Of a stretch of 64,000 nucleotides of DNA, positions 16,811 to 25,844 are shown piece after piece (within the stretch, counting starts at the first letter, position 1; every line of letters begins with the position of its first letter). A program made the position numbers and the translations under genes. This DNA comes from CAJJDF01 sp965657945 (GTDB lineage Bacteria > Bacteroidota > Bacteroidia > Flavobacteriales_D > CAJJDF01). The notes below the pieces were generated by a model. The model saw nothing but the letters and a program-made list of their open reading frames with translations. It made no database searches and was not told where the DNA came from. The stretch is taken from positions 53,183 to 117,182 of the forward strand of contig CBFHPW010000005.1 of the NCBI GenBank assembly GCA_965657945.1. The letters are read 5' to 3'.

Positions 16811-16891
16811 TATGGATGCTTCTTTCACACTATTTTTCTCACAAAAAGATTGGAAGGATGGTGGCCAAAACTAAAACTTAACTTTATGTAG

Positions 16892-16899
16892 TATATTTG
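16892..16899 (+). promoter_or_regulatory. Candidate -7 element upstream of the secreted PKD protein gene
   Basis: TATATTTG lies 24 bases before the ATG at 16923. No convincing -33 element was found at the expected distance. Confidence 0.35.
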
Positions 16900-16922
16900 A
16901 ATGTCTTTAATATTCCTATGCC

Positions 16923-19280
16923 ATGAGAATAAACGTATTATTTATTTTTCTTCTTTTTTCAGAAACTTTCTTTTCCCAGAATCCAGGTAACATAGGCACT
17001 ACCAATCTCACAGCTTGGTTTAAACCAGATAATTTAACTCTAGGAAATGTCACAAATTGGACCACTACTTTTCCGATAGGAGCAGGCGCAATTACCGTAA
17101 CAGATAACACAGCACCTTTTCCAGTAGCAACCAACACACCTCTTGGTAATACCTCAAATTATAATACAACTATCGAATTTACTGCAAATTCAAATGCCGC
17201 CATAAAGGCTTTACAAAACAACACCTCCCTCAACTTGTTGGACAATAGAAATAGCACAAGCCAAGGAACTTTTTTTGGGGTGTATTATTTTCCAACGGTT
17301 ATTCGCAACAACAATCATATGATGCTTTACAACGAAAATAGTGGAGACGCTATTCAGTTCAGAAACCTGGGAGTAGTCGGAAGATTTGCTACTGGAAGAG
17401 GAATTGGCACCAGCACAAATGCATCCAGAGATTGGACAGAAAGTCATCTCCCGACAATCATTTCTTATAAGGGAAATAGAAGTGGTACGGGAACTCTCAC
17501 TACCAAAGAAAACTCAGGCATATTTACAGGCGGTGGTGCTTCTCAATCTTCAGGTCAAATCGGTCTCCATTTTGGATTAATGCCCGGAAACACAAATTCA
17601 CCCTACAACGGATATTTGCATGAATTCATTTTTTACAACAGAGATTTGACTAATCTCGAGATGAATAAAGTCCACACTTATTTAGCTATTAAGTATGGAA
17701 TAACCCTGGACAATACAGGTGGAGGAAATCAAGGAGATTATATTTCTACAAACGGAACAATTGTTTGGGACGCCTCTGTAACAGCCAACTATCACAATGA
17801 TGTAATTGGCATTGGTAGAGACGATAGCCAAGGATTATTACAAAAACAATCTCATAGTTTTTATGATGTTACTAGAATCTATCTTGCCAATTTAGCTGTA
17901 ACAAATGTTGCAAACACAGGATTATTTCAATCCGATTCTTCATTTGTGGTTATAGGGAACAATGGAGGATTGACGTGTAATACGCTTGCAACTAGAAATG
18001 AATTGCCTGCTATCCCATTTTTGAATTCGAGAATAGAGAGAGAATGGAAAGTGACCAAAACGAATTTTTCTCAAAATTTTAATTGTGACATTTCTATAAG
18101 CCCTTGTGCGATTGGAATTGATTTTGACACTAGTTGTCTGGCATTACTAGTTGATGACGATGGCAATTTCAATAATTCCACCGCTTATAATTCCTCAAGC
18201 GGCCTTTCATTCAACATCAGCGGAAATACCATAACCATTTCAGGCATATCAAATCTACATATTCCCAATAATAGCACTCGGTACATTACTTTAGCCTCTG
18301 TTGATTTTACAAAAAATTTGGGAATTGACTCAATGAAATGCGAAGATGATAGCGTAACATTGGATGCGGGAAATAGTGGCGCAACTTATTTGTGGAATAC
18401 AGGACAATCGACCCAACTTATATCGCCTTCATTGCCAGGAATTTACTCGGTAATCATTTCCTCTAACGGATGTTTTGAGTACGACACAATAGCAATTTCC
18501 AATCAAGAATTAGAAGCAGCTTTTACCACGTCAGATACTGCTGGATGTATCCCGTTGACCTCCAATTTCATTGACGTTTCTAATGTTGGTACGGGAAGCA
18601 TTACAAGCTGGAATTGGGATTTCGGGAATGGTGACACCTCAGCAAATCAAAACCCAACAATCGATTATATTGCACCTGGATCTTTCACTGTTTCACTTTC
18701 AGTTACCTCAAATATAGGCTGTTTGGATGATACCACCATTACTGGCTACATTAATGCATACGACTTAGCTCAAGGAGATTTTAGCTTCTTTCCGAGTTTT
18801 GGCGCACCAAGAGATCTCATTTCATTTACTAATATTTCGGCCAATGCAACTTCGTATATTTGGTATTTTGGTGACGGAGACTCTTCTGCACTCACTAATC
18901 CAACTCATGCATACAACGAAGAGGGAAACTACTTAATTACACTCATAGCAATCTCACCATATAATTGTAATGACACGGTTTATTATTCGATCGAAATAAA
19001 AAGTGATAATTTTTATGCTCCAAATAGTTTTACACCTGGTGAAGACGGAAAAAATGACCTGTGGCATATAATTGGGTTAGAAGACAGTGAAGACTTTGAA
19101 TTAACTATTTTTAATAGGTGGGGAGAAATTGTTTTTGAATCAACCGATCCAGGGGATAAATGGGAGGGAACTCACAAGGGGAAAGCTTGTCCTTCCGGAG
19201 TTTATGTATGGAAATTAACCTTCAAGTCTGAAGGAACAAAAATCTCAGACCAAACAGGGTATATTCACTTAATTAGATAG
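16923..19280 (+). CDS. Secreted PKD-domain protein with type IX secretion type B C-terminal domain
   Basis: 785 residues. A signal peptide (ending about ETFFSQ, residue 19) leads into a lectin/LamG-like region. This includes FIFYNRDLTNLEMNKVHTYLAIKYGITLD, a block typical of gliding-associated surface proteins. Two PKD domains follow, with WNWDFGNGDTSANQNPTIDYIAPGS and YIWYFGDGDSSALTNPTHAYNEEG. The last about 85 residues (FYAPNSFTPGEDGKNDLW, FNRWGEIVFES, CPSGVYVWKL) form the gliding-motility-associated type B sorting domain. The protein should therefore cross the outer membrane by the type IX system and be kept at the surface or released. It is a single-gene unit closed by a shared terminator. 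It could be an adhesin. Confidence 0.92.
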   Translation: MRINVLFIFLLFSETFFSQNPGNIGTTNLTAWFKPDNLTLGNVTNWTTTFPIGAGAITVTDNTAPFPVATNTPLGNTSNYNTTIEFTANSNAAIKALQNNTSLNLLDNRNSTSQGTFFGVYYFPTVIRNNNHMMLYNENSGDAIQFRNLGVVGRFATGRGIGTSTNASRDWTESHLPTIISYKGNRSGTGTLTTKENSGIFTGGGASQSSGQIGLHFGLMPGNTNSPYNGYLHEFIFYNRDLTNLEMNKVHTYLAIKYGITLDNTGGGNQGDYISTNGTIVWDASVTANYHNDVIGIGRDDSQGLLQKQSHSFYDVTRIYLANLAVTNVANTGLFQSDSSFVVIGNNGGLTCNTLATRNELPAIPFLNSRIEREWKVTKTNFSQNFNCDISISPCAIGIDFDTSCLALLVDDDGNFNNSTAYNSSSGLSFNISGNTITISGISNLHIPNNSTRYITLASVDFTKNLGIDSMKCEDDSVTLDAGNSGATYLWNTGQSTQLISPSLPGIYSVIISSNGCFEYDTIAISNQELEAAFTTSDTAGCIPLTSNFIDVSNVGTGSITSWNWDFGNGDTSANQNPTIDYIAPGSFTVSLSVTSNIGCLDDTTITGYINAYDLAQGDFSFFPSFGAPRDLISFTNISANATSYIWYFGDGDSSALTNPTHAYNEEGNYLITLIAISPYNCNDTVYYSIEIKSDNFYAPNSFTPGEDGKNDLWHIIGLEDSEDFELTIFNRWGEIVFESTDPGDKWEGTHKGKACPSGVYVWKLTFKSEGTKISDQTGYIHLIR

Positions 19281-19291
19281 AAAAAGACATA

Positions 19292-19321
19292 AAAAAAGCC
19301 TCAAAAATAAATGAGGCTTTT
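19292..19321. terminator. Bidirectional terminator between the PKD-protein gene and rny
   Basis: AAAAAGCCTCA (19292-19302) pairs with TGAGGCTTTTT (19311-19321) around an 8-base loop. The A- and T-rich flanks serve both the rightward gene ending at 19280 and the leftward rny ending at 19345. Confidence 0.88.
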
Positions 19322-19344
19322 TGCAATTGATCTTTCCAGTTATG

Positions 19345-20886
19345 CTATTTAGCAATTCCAATTGCTCTTTTCTCACGAATTACGGTAACTCTTACTTGAC
19401 CTGGATAAGTCATATCAGTCTGTATCTTTTGAGATATTTCAAAGGCCAATTCATCAGCTCTTTTATCTGAAACTTTTCCACTTTCTACCATCACCCTTAG
19501 TTCTCTTCCAGCTTGAATTGCAAATGCTTTACTTACACCGTCATAACTCAAAGCGGTTGTTTCCAAGTCTTTAATTCTTTGAATGTAAGACTCAACAACT
19601 TCTCTTCTTGCGCCTGGTCTTGCTCCTGAAATCGCATCACACACCTGAATAATTGGAGAGTATAACGTAGTCATTTCCATTTCATCATGGTGAGCTCCAA
19701 TTGCGTTTACCACATCTGGCTTTTCACCATATTTCTCCGCCCATTTGGCTCCAAGTATTGCGTGTGGCAATTCTGGTTCATCTTCCGGTACTTTTCCTAT
19801 ATCGTGCAACAATCCTGCTCTCTTAGCGGTTTTCGGATTCAATCCCAGCTCGCTTGCCATTGTCGCACATAAGTTGGCAACTTCTCTTGAGTGCTGCAGC
19901 AAGTTTTGTCCGTACGAAGAACGGTATTTCATTCTTCCTACCAATTTAATAAGTTCTGGGTGTAACCCATGAATTCCTAAATCGATACAAGTCTTTTTTC
20001 CAGTCTCAACGATTTCTTCATCCAAAGCTTTTCTCGTTTTCTTCACTACTTCCTCAATCCTAGCTGGGTGAATTCTCCCATCAGAAACTAATTGGTGCAA
20101 AGATAATCTTGCAATCTCTCTTCGGATAGGATCAAAACAAGATAAAATGATTGCCTCCGGTGTATCGTCTACTATTATTTCAACTCCGGTTGCAGCTTCT
20201 AGCGCTCTAATGTTTCTTCCCTCTCTTCCAATAATTCTTCCCTTCACTTCGTCAGAAGGAATGTTAAATATCGAAACTGAATTTTCTACTGCTTTTTCTG
20301 TGGCCACTCTCTGAATAGATTGAATGACAATCTTCTTGGCCTCTTGGTTTGCCGATAATTTTGCTTCGTCTGCAATGTTTTTGATGTAAGCCATTGCATC
20401 CGTTTTTGCTTCATCTTTCAATGCTTCTACCAATTGAGCCTTTGCATCGTCTTTGCTGTAACCCGATAATTTTTCTAATTCAGCTACTTGTTTTTCTTGT
20501 TTTTTAGACAAATCTTCTCTTTTGGTATTCACAACCTCCAGTTGAGTTTCCAGATCTTTTTTCAACCTATCCAATGATTTTTCTTTTTTGGATGTTTCTT
20601 CTAGCTTTTGAGAAATTTGTTTTTCCTTGCTCTTAATTCTGTCTTCTGCAGACTGAATTTTTCTGTTTTTTTCGTTCACAGCATTTTCATGCTTTTCCTT
20701 CAACGCCAAAAACTTCTCTTTTGCTTGCAAGATTTTTTCTTGCTTGATTGATTCTTGCTTTCCTTTAATCTCAGTAAGCATACTTTCCCTTTCTTTTTTC
20801 AAAAGGCCTTTGGAGAACATAAAAACTGCTCCTCCTCCGATTATGAGTCCTACTACGACTCCAATCACAATACTAATTAGTTCCAT
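19345..20886 (-). CDS. rny: Ribonuclease Y
   Basis: Membrane-anchored endoribonuclease that initiates mRNA decay. 513 residues: N-terminal membrane helix (VIGVVVGLIIGGGAVFMF), a long coiled coil (about 30-150), a KH domain (GRIIGREGRNIRALEAATGVEI) and an HD domain with LLHDIGKVPEDEPELPHAILGAKWAEKYGE and AIGAHHDEMEM. Length and order are normal. It ends the leftward set coiled-coil protein-zapA-rny, with a 60-base gap after zapA and a strong terminator. Confidence 0.97.
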   Translation of the reverse strand: MELISIVIGVVVGLIIGGGAVFMFSKGLLKKERESMLTEIKGKQESIKQEKILQAKEKFLALKEKHENAVNEKNRKIQSAEDRIKSKEKQISQKLEETSKKEKSLDRLKKDLETQLEVVNTKREDLSKKQEKQVAELEKLSGYSKDDAKAQLVEALKDEAKTDAMAYIKNIADEAKLSANQEAKKIVIQSIQRVATEKAVENSVSIFNIPSDEVKGRIIGREGRNIRALEAATGVEIIVDDTPEAIILSCFDPIRREIARLSLHQLVSDGRIHPARIEEVVKKTRKALDEEIVETGKKTCIDLGIHGLHPELIKLVGRMKYRSSYGQNLLQHSREVANLCATMASELGLNPKTAKRAGLLHDIGKVPEDEPELPHAILGAKWAEKYGEKPDVVNAIGAHHDEMEMTTLYSPIIQVCDAISGARPGARREVVESYIQRIKDLETTALSYDGVSKAFAIQAGRELRVMVESGKVSDKRADELAFEISQKIQTDMTYPGQVRVTVIREKRAIGIAK

Positions 20887-20946
20887 TTCTTTTTTTTGTT
20901 TATTAATTCAACAATAAAACAAAATGAAAGATGTACTAGGAAAAAT

Positions 20947-21237
20947 TTAAGAGAGTGCTTGATTCAGTAGAAAAAGCAATTCGTCCAATTTGGCTGAATT
21001 ATCTTTCACTCGTACTGGCTCTGGTTGAGCTTGAGCTGTATGGATTTTATTCGCAAATTCCAAACAAGTCATTGCCAACAAATCCTGAGAATCCGTTATT
21101 TTATATTGGTTCTTCAGTTTTGTTATGTTTTCAGCAATTGTGTTTGCCGACAACTCCACTCCTGCCTCTTCACTTTCTGAAACGGTTAGCGGATAAACTC
21201 TGTCTCCAATTTTTATTTTAACGTTCTTCTTACTCAT
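20947..21237 (-). CDS. zapA: Cell division protein ZapA
   Basis: 96 residues, beginning KKNVKIKIGDRVYPLTVSESEE with the N-terminal ZapA globular fold. A central helix LLAMTCLEFANKI and a C-terminal coiled-coil segment ending LLFLLNQALS follow. ZapA stabilises FtsZ protofilaments at the division site. The coiled coil is shorter than in E. coli but usual for Bacteroidota. It is preceded at 13 bases by a small coiled-coil protein, which may play the ZapB-like partner role. Confidence 0.9.
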   Translation of the reverse strand: MSKKNVKIKIGDRVYPLTVSESEEAGVELSANTIAENITKLKNQYKITDSQDLLAMTCLEFANKIHTAQAQPEPVRVKDNSAKLDELLFLLNQALS

Positions 21238-21250
21238 TCAAAACATTATA

Positions 21251-21538
21251 TTAACTCCTGAGCAATGCCATGCATTCCTCAATCTCTTTAATCATTCCAT
21301 TGATTTTTGCCTCATCCAATTCTGTTTTCAATGGTGAGTCAACTCTTTCAATTGTTTTTAATTCTTCTACTTCTTTCACAAGTTTCGAATATCGATTTTC
21401 CTTCATTTCAATATCGTTTCTCAATGATTTATTTTCTTCTAGCAAACGCTCAGATTCAGATTTGTACTGATTTTTGAGGGCTATTAGCTCATTAATTTTT
21501 AGTGATATTTGTTCTATTTTCTGGTCTTCGCTACTCAT
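21251..21538 (-). CDS. Small coiled-coil protein upstream of zapA (ZapB-like?)
   Basis: 95 residues from the ATG at 21538; an in-frame GTG two codons earlier is the alternative. Almost the entire protein is heptad-rich: INELIALKNQYKSESERLLEENKSLRND and YSKLVKEVEELKTIE, then a short helical tail. It has no signal or membrane segment. The tight linkage to zapA and the coiled-coil nature suggest a divisome accessory protein analogous to ZapB. That is inference from context; the family itself has no function that I know of. Confidence 0.7.
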   Translation of the reverse strand: MSSEDQKIEQISLKINELIALKNQYKSESERLLEENKSLRNDIEMKENRYSKLVKEVEELKTIERVDSPLKTELDEAKINGMIKEIEECMALLRS

Positions 21539-21670
21539 GTCCACGATTGAGGTAGATATTGTACGAATTTACTAATACTAATTTAATTCAGCTAATTTAA
21601 TTTTTACATTTATACTCCACTCAAAGTGAATAACTTTTTCTCATTTTCCACTGATTCAGTAGCAAACCTT

Positions 21671-21678
21671 TATTTTTG
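21671..21678 (+). promoter_or_regulatory. -7-like element immediately before the M23 peptidase start
   Basis: TATTTTTG fits TAnnTTTG and ends only four bases before the ATG at 21683. Transcription beginning about five bases downstream would give an mRNA with little or no leader. No clear -33 match accompanies it. Confidence 0.35.
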
Positions 21679-21682
21679 TTCT

Positions 21683-23413
21683 ATGAAACATTCGCACCCC
21701 TCCATCTTATATTTATCTATTTTAATTCTCTTATTTTCATCAAATTACATGCTTTCTCAATCACCACCTGACTCCACTAATTTCGGCTCACCTCTGGACA
21801 TTTCTTTGTATGTAGCTGGAAATTTTGGTGAGGTCCGCTCCAATCATTTTCACACAGGGATTGATTTTAAAACTCAAGGGGTAGAAGGCAAAAAGATTTA
21901 CGCCATAGAGGATGGTTATATTTCTCGCATTTCATACTCCCATTACGGATACGGAAAAGCTCTTTATATCAATCACCCAAATGGATATACCAGTGTATAT
22001 GCACACCTATCTAATTTTAATACAATTATTGACAAAGCCGTTCGAAACCATCAATATTCCATCCAAAAAGAGACGTTCAATCTATATGTAGACTCAACTG
22101 CATTAATTGTGAAAAAAGGAGAAATAATTGGTTTAAGTGGTAATTCAGGAGGGTCCTACGCTCCACATTTACATTTTGAAATACGTGAAACGAAATCCGA
22201 ACATCCAATGAATCCTCTTTTATTTGGTTATCAAATAACGGACAGTAAAAAACCCTTGATTAATAATTTAAAAATTTATCCATTGGATAAATTTTCGCTG
22301 GTAGATGGACAGCAAAAAGCTCAAATAATTCCAGTAAAGAAAAACAAAAACGGAAAATATTTCATTGGCAAAACAATAAGGGCTTACGGTAATATTGGAT
22401 GCGCGCTTCACTCTACCGACAGATTGAATGCCCCGAATATTTGCGGTTTGTATTCTTTGAATCTATCAGTTAATGACACCCATTTATTTGGACATAAAAT
22501 GGATAAATTGGATTTCTCAACTAGTAGATACGTCAATCATCATGTGGATTACCCAAGGCATAAGCTTTATAACAACTCGTTTCACAAATCATTTCTTAAC
22601 GGAAACAATAAGCTCGAAATTTACACCCAAATTAATAAGGGTTATACTCACATAGAAAACGATTCCTCTTATAAATTTAGTTACTTAGCTAAAGATTTTG
22701 CTGGAAACACCTCTAAATTAAGCTATCACATAAAAGGTGACTCAACGGGCTATGCAAAAGCCATTGCAAACAAAACTACTTGCGATAATTATTTTTCCTA
22801 TAACACTGCCAATTTAATGGAACAAAATGGATTTACAGCCTTGCTGACTCCAAATACGATATATGAGGATTTGTGTGTAACTTATTCTGTTAACACTAGC
22901 AACAATTACCTTTCGGACATTCACAGTTTTGGAACAAAATTGGCTGGAATTCAGAAGACTTACAAACTCATTATTACTCCAACCAAACCCATTGACTCGT
23001 CTCTTCACGATAAATTGCTCATTGTATCCATCAACAACAAAGGAAGAATAACAGATTGCGGTGGTGAATACCAGTTAGGCACGGTTACTACAAGAGTAAA
23101 ACAATTCGGAAAGTTTGCCATTACAATGGACACTACAAAACCAGTTTTGGTATTGCTCTCGGACACTTCTAAATTAACAAACAACAGCACGCTCGTGTTT
23201 AAAATTGGAGATAATTTATCTGGCATAGAAAGTTATTCTGCTAAAATAAATGGAAAATGGATATTAACTGAATACAAACGCAAAAAAGCAAGATGGTATG
23301 TCTCTCTTACCGAAATGGAAGAATTAACTTCCGGAAAGCAAATCTTAGAAGTTCAAGTAATTGATGAGAAAGGGAATGTTAATTTACAGAGATTTGATCT
23401 TGAGATAAATTAG
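21683..23413 (+). CDS. M23 family metallopeptidase (LytM-like)
   Basis: 576 residues from the ATG at 21683, chosen because it starts a signal peptide (about 25 residues, ending NYMLSQ). The LytM zinc site is complete in the N-terminal third: NHFHTGIDFKT (HxxxD) at about 60, then PHLHFEIRE (HxH) at about 165. The remaining 400 residues are beta-rich with Ig-like segments (SYKFSYLAKDFAGNTSKLSY). The likely role is periplasmic or surface cleavage of peptidoglycan cross-links. A second zinc-site His and the substrate groove look intact, so activity is expected. It is divergent from the zapA group. Confidence 0.9.
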   Translation: MKHSHPSILYLSILILLFSSNYMLSQSPPDSTNFGSPLDISLYVAGNFGEVRSNHFHTGIDFKTQGVEGKKIYAIEDGYISRISYSHYGYGKALYINHPNGYTSVYAHLSNFNTIIDKAVRNHQYSIQKETFNLYVDSTALIVKKGEIIGLSGNSGGSYAPHLHFEIRETKSEHPMNPLLFGYQITDSKKPLINNLKIYPLDKFSLVDGQQKAQIIPVKKNKNGKYFIGKTIRAYGNIGCALHSTDRLNAPNICGLYSLNLSVNDTHLFGHKMDKLDFSTSRYVNHHVDYPRHKLYNNSFHKSFLNGNNKLEIYTQINKGYTHIENDSSYKFSYLAKDFAGNTSKLSYHIKGDSTGYAKAIANKTTCDNYFSYNTANLMEQNGFTALLTPNTIYEDLCVTYSVNTSNNYLSDIHSFGTKLAGIQKTYKLIITPTKPIDSSLHDKLLIVSINNKGRITDCGGEYQLGTVTTRVKQFGKFAITMDTTKPVLVLLSDTSKLTNNSTLVFKIGDNLSGIESYSAKINGKWILTEYKRKKARWYVSLTEMEELTSGKQILEVQVIDEKGNVNLQRFDLEIN

Positions 23414-23536
23414 TTCTCAGTGCACTTTTTAAACTCTGTAATCACTTCCTCAAAATCGATCTAGCAGGAAGAGGAGAACTATCCTCATGTCAGTTCAAGT
23501 GATTTAGTATAATTTTGATTTAAATTGCTTCTACAA

Positions 23537-24040
23537 CTACACCTTTGTCCTCACTTTCTTCCAATCCTTAATTTGCCAATTGGTATAGCAAGTAGCCACA
23601 TGATTTTGTTCCGCATCATGGAGTTTTACCTCACACTTTTTGTAGGTTACCCCTTCTTTTTTCAAAATAGATTTGATTTCTTCCACTTCCGAATCTAAGA
23701 ACTGGTAATTAGCAGTTACCTCACTCTTGGCTTGATAATGGAATTTTATTTCGAGCGACTCCATAATTAATCGGTAGTCTTTCATTCCTAACTTATAAAG
23801 CAAAACCAATCCAGTGCAAAATTCTGCACAAGTTGCCATTCCGCAGGCATGAATCCCCTTTATGTGATTGTGATTTACTTGCCGTTTTGGAATTACGGTG
23901 GAAAATGAATCTTCTGTGATCTCAGTAATTTTTATTCCATGAGGTTTATTGAAAGGAATAAATCGATGTAAACCAAAGTTTAATTTCCACATTCCGAAAG
24001 AAGATGTTTTTGCTTTTTCTACTATTTTATTGAAATTCAT
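23537..24040 (-). CDS. DUF4442 hotdog-fold protein (thioesterase-like)
   Basis: 167 residues with the DUF4442 pattern: FGLHRFIPFNKPHGIKI near the N-terminus, RQVNHNHIKGIHACGMATCAEFCTGLVL at about 55-80, and LEIKFHYQAKSEVTANYQF. These form a hotdog fold like PaaI/YbgC acyl-CoA thioesterases. The substrate is unknown and the catalytic acid is not certain. It stands alone, convergent with the M23 gene. Confidence 0.78.
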   Translation of the reverse strand: MNFNKIVEKAKTSSFGMWKLNFGLHRFIPFNKPHGIKITEITEDSFSTVIPKRQVNHNHIKGIHACGMATCAEFCTGLVLLYKLGMKDYRLIMESLEIKFHYQAKSEVTANYQFLDSEVEEIKSILKKEGVTYKKCEVKLHDAEQNHVATCYTNWQIKDWKKVRTKV

Positions 24041-24097
24041 AATTAAAATTTGATCACCTGAAGTATACTTTTCTATTCAATACCTCGTATTAAAGGT

Positions 24098-24229
24098 ATG
24101 AAAAGTAACAGAAGAAATACAATTAGCCTTTGTTTTTTGATTCTATTTTTGGTTGGAGCAAGTTGTACTACCTCGAAAAGAAAATGCAATGGAAAGAAAG
24201 GGCAGGAAACTAGGATGGGAACAATTTAG
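24098..24229 (+). CDS. 43-residue small lipoprotein
   Basis: An ATG-initiated frame with a complete lipoprotein signal: basic MKSNRRNT, a hydrophobic core, lipobox VGASC (Cys 23) and a short mature peptide TTSKRKCNGKKGQETRMGTI. The ending, with KCNGKKG and MGTI, has the look of tiny lipoproteins seen across Bacteroidota, but I know of no function. It stands alone in a 450-base gap between the DUF4442 gene and the peroxiredoxin. The remainder of the gap (24230-24447) holds one REP-like hairpin and no further gene. Confidence 0.6.
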   Translation: MKSNRRNTISLCFLILFLVGASCTTSKRKCNGKKGQETRMGTI

Positions 24230-24315
24230 CGATTACACTTTTCAATTTAAAAGTACCCAGTCACTTTGTCTTGCGAGATGAAATCTTTCAGTTAGCTGAA
24301 ATGCTATTTATTGAC

Positions 24316-24341
24316 AGATTCTAGATCAAGTCCAGAATAAC
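24316..24341 (-). repeat. REP-like hairpin, copy 1
   Basis: The 26 bases, read on the minus strand, are the same length as the arm at 25208-25233 and match it at 18 of 26 positions. Several differences lie on both sides of the stem so that pairing is kept. Both begin GTxAT and end ATCT. It is an isolated half-element. Confidence 0.5.
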
Positions 24342-24447
24342 CTTCACTTTTTAAATGAAACTATTTATTCGGTTTAAAATTCTGTTATTACATTTTTTTC
24401 GTCATAATTATTTTCTAAAAATACTCCCATCAAACTATAATATTTTG

Positions 24448-24455
24448 TAATTTTG
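24448..24455 (+). promoter_or_regulatory. Candidate -7 element of the peroxiredoxin gene
   Basis: TAATTTTG matches TAnnTTTG 37 bases before the ATG at 24493. The region upstream is strongly A+T-rich, and the -33 element is not distinct. Confidence 0.4.
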
Positions 24456-24492
24456 ACACTATCAAAATAACATTCAAAAAAATATAAATAGT

Positions 24493-25122
24493 ATGACATT
24501 AGTAGGAAAAAAAGCGCCATTGTTTAGCGCTCCAGCATTAATTAACGGAAACGACATTGCACAAGATTTTTCTTTGGAGCAATTTATCGGAAAAAACGAG
24601 GTAATCTTTTTCTTTTACCCAAAAGATTTCACATTTGTATGTCCTTCAGAATTACATGCTTTTCAGGATAAAATAGCTGAATTTGAAAAAAGAGGAGTAA
24701 AAGTTGTTGCTTGTTCAACTGATACAGAAGAATCACACTGGGGATGGGCACAAGTAGAAAAAGGACATGGAGGAATCAAAGGAATCAAATACCCAATTGT
24801 AGCAGATACAAACAAAACAATCTCTGATGCATTTGGTGTATTGGTTGGAGAGTACGATTACGATGAGAACGGAGCTTTAGTAGCTACAGGGCCAATGATT
24901 GCTTACAGAGGTTTGTTCTTGATTGACAAAGCGGGAGTTGTTCGTCATTCATTAATCAACGATTTGCCATTGGGAAGAAATGTAGATGAAGCGATAAGAA
25001 TGGTAGACGCTTTACAATTTACAGAGGAAAACGGTGAAGTTTGCCCAGCAAACTGGAGCGAAGGAAAAGAGGGAATGAAAGCCTCTTTTGATGGAGTTGC
25101 AGATTATTTGGCTAAGAACTAG
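24493..25122 (+). CDS. Peroxiredoxin (typical 2-Cys, AhpC/Prx1 group)
   Basis: 209 residues. The peroxidatic cysteine lies in FTFVCPSELHAF (about Cys 55) and the resolving cysteine in GEVCPANW (about Cys 177). Reduces H2O2 and alkyl hydroperoxides in the cytoplasm with electrons from thioredoxin or AhpF. The GGIKGIKYPIVAD insertion and YRGLFLIDKAGVVRHS are typical of the Prx1/AhpC group. Monocistronic: own promoter and a strong terminator. Codon use is that of a highly expressed gene (few rare codons). Confidence 0.95.
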   Translation: MTLVGKKAPLFSAPALINGNDIAQDFSLEQFIGKNEVIFFFYPKDFTFVCPSELHAFQDKIAEFEKRGVKVVACSTDTEESHWGWAQVEKGHGGIKGIKYPIVADTNKTISDAFGVLVGEYDYDENGALVATGPMIAYRGLFLIDKAGVVRHSLINDLPLGRNVDEAIRMVDALQFTEENGEVCPANWSEGKEGMKASFDGVADYLAKN

Positions 25123-25162
25123 GTTTATAGATGCTAGAACTTAGATTCTAGATATTAGACTT

Positions 25163-25195
25163 AAATCCTCTCGAAAAATCGAGAGGATTTTTTTT
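25163..25195 (+). terminator. Rho-independent terminator of the peroxiredoxin gene
   Basis: AAATCCTCTCG (25163-25173) pairs with CGAGAGGATTT (25180-25190), loop of 6, followed by a T-run to 25195. Forty bases after the stop codon. Confidence 0.9.
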
Positions 25196-25207
25196 GCATT
25201 CTAAATT

Positions 25208-25320
25208 GTCATGCTGAATTTATTTCAGCATCTTTATTCATGGAAATATTACTCATGTAATATTCTCTGTTAGATCCTGAATCTTACTTCGATAAACTCA
25301 GCACACGAGTTCAGGTTGAC
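25208..25320. repeat. REP/MITE-like bipartite hairpin element
   Basis: The left arm (25208-25233) starts GTCATGCTGAA and folds on itself to TTCAGCAT. The right arm (25272-25320) starts AGATCCTGAA and closes with TTCAGGTTGAC, with CTTCGATAAACTCAGCAC between. The outer ends GTCA and TGAC are inverted. This two-hairpin layout is that of dispersed intergenic elements known from many Bacteroidota genomes. It has no coding content. Confidence 0.65.
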
Positions 25321-25347
25321 ATATTAAAAAAAATAAAGACCGATATA

Positions 25348-25806
25348 ATGAAAATACTTATGGTTTGCTTAGGAAACATTTGTCGCTCCCCTTTGGCAGA
25401 AGGAATTCTGACAAAGAAGGCCAATGAAAAAGGATTGAACTGGAAAATTGACTCTGCGGGTACTGCGGCATATCATGTGGGCAATTTACCTGATGAACGC
25501 TCGATTGAAGTTGCTAAGAAATATGGAATTGACATCACTAGCCAAAGAGCTAGGCAATTTTCCGTTTCGGACTTTAAAGATTTTGATGTAATCTATGCCA
25601 TGGATGCTGAAAACTTTAATAATATTTTAAAATTAGCTTCCACTAAAGAAGAAGAGAAAAAAGTAAAATTAATTTTGAACGAGATAGATTTACAATCCAA
25701 CTCAAGTGTGCCTGACCCCTATTATGGAGGTAAAGATGGATTCGAGAATGTATACCAAATGCTTGATTTGGCTTGTGATAAGATTATTGAGAGAATTAAT
25801 AATTAA
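25348..25806 (+). CDS. Low-molecular-weight protein-tyrosine phosphatase
   Basis: 152 residues. The CX5R active-site loop is at the very N-terminus, VCLGNICRSP (Cys 7 to Arg 13), with the general acid Asp in VPDPYYGG near residue 120. Dephosphorylates protein tyrosines, in bacteria often those of exopolysaccharide kinases, or acts on small aryl phosphates. No kinase or capsule gene is adjacent, so its target is unknown. Confidence 0.93.
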   Translation: MKILMVCLGNICRSPLAEGILTKKANEKGLNWKIDSAGTAAYHVGNLPDERSIEVAKKYGIDITSQRARQFSVSDFKDFDVIYAMDAENFNNILKLASTKEEEKKVKLILNEIDLQSNSSVPDPYYGGKDGFENVYQMLDLACDKIIERINN

Positions 25807-25844
25807 ATTGAAAAGATAAATTGTTTAATTGGATATTTCTCAGA

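Noticed and set aside
21251..21626. 6S RNA next to zapA
   Set aside because: The zapA neighbourhood in other bacteria carries 6S RNA, but the gaps here are too short and show no long hairpin.
25201..25347. Attachment site or insertion sequence end
   Set aside because: The inverted ends are short, there is no target duplication visible, and no transposase frame; a REP-like element explains it better.
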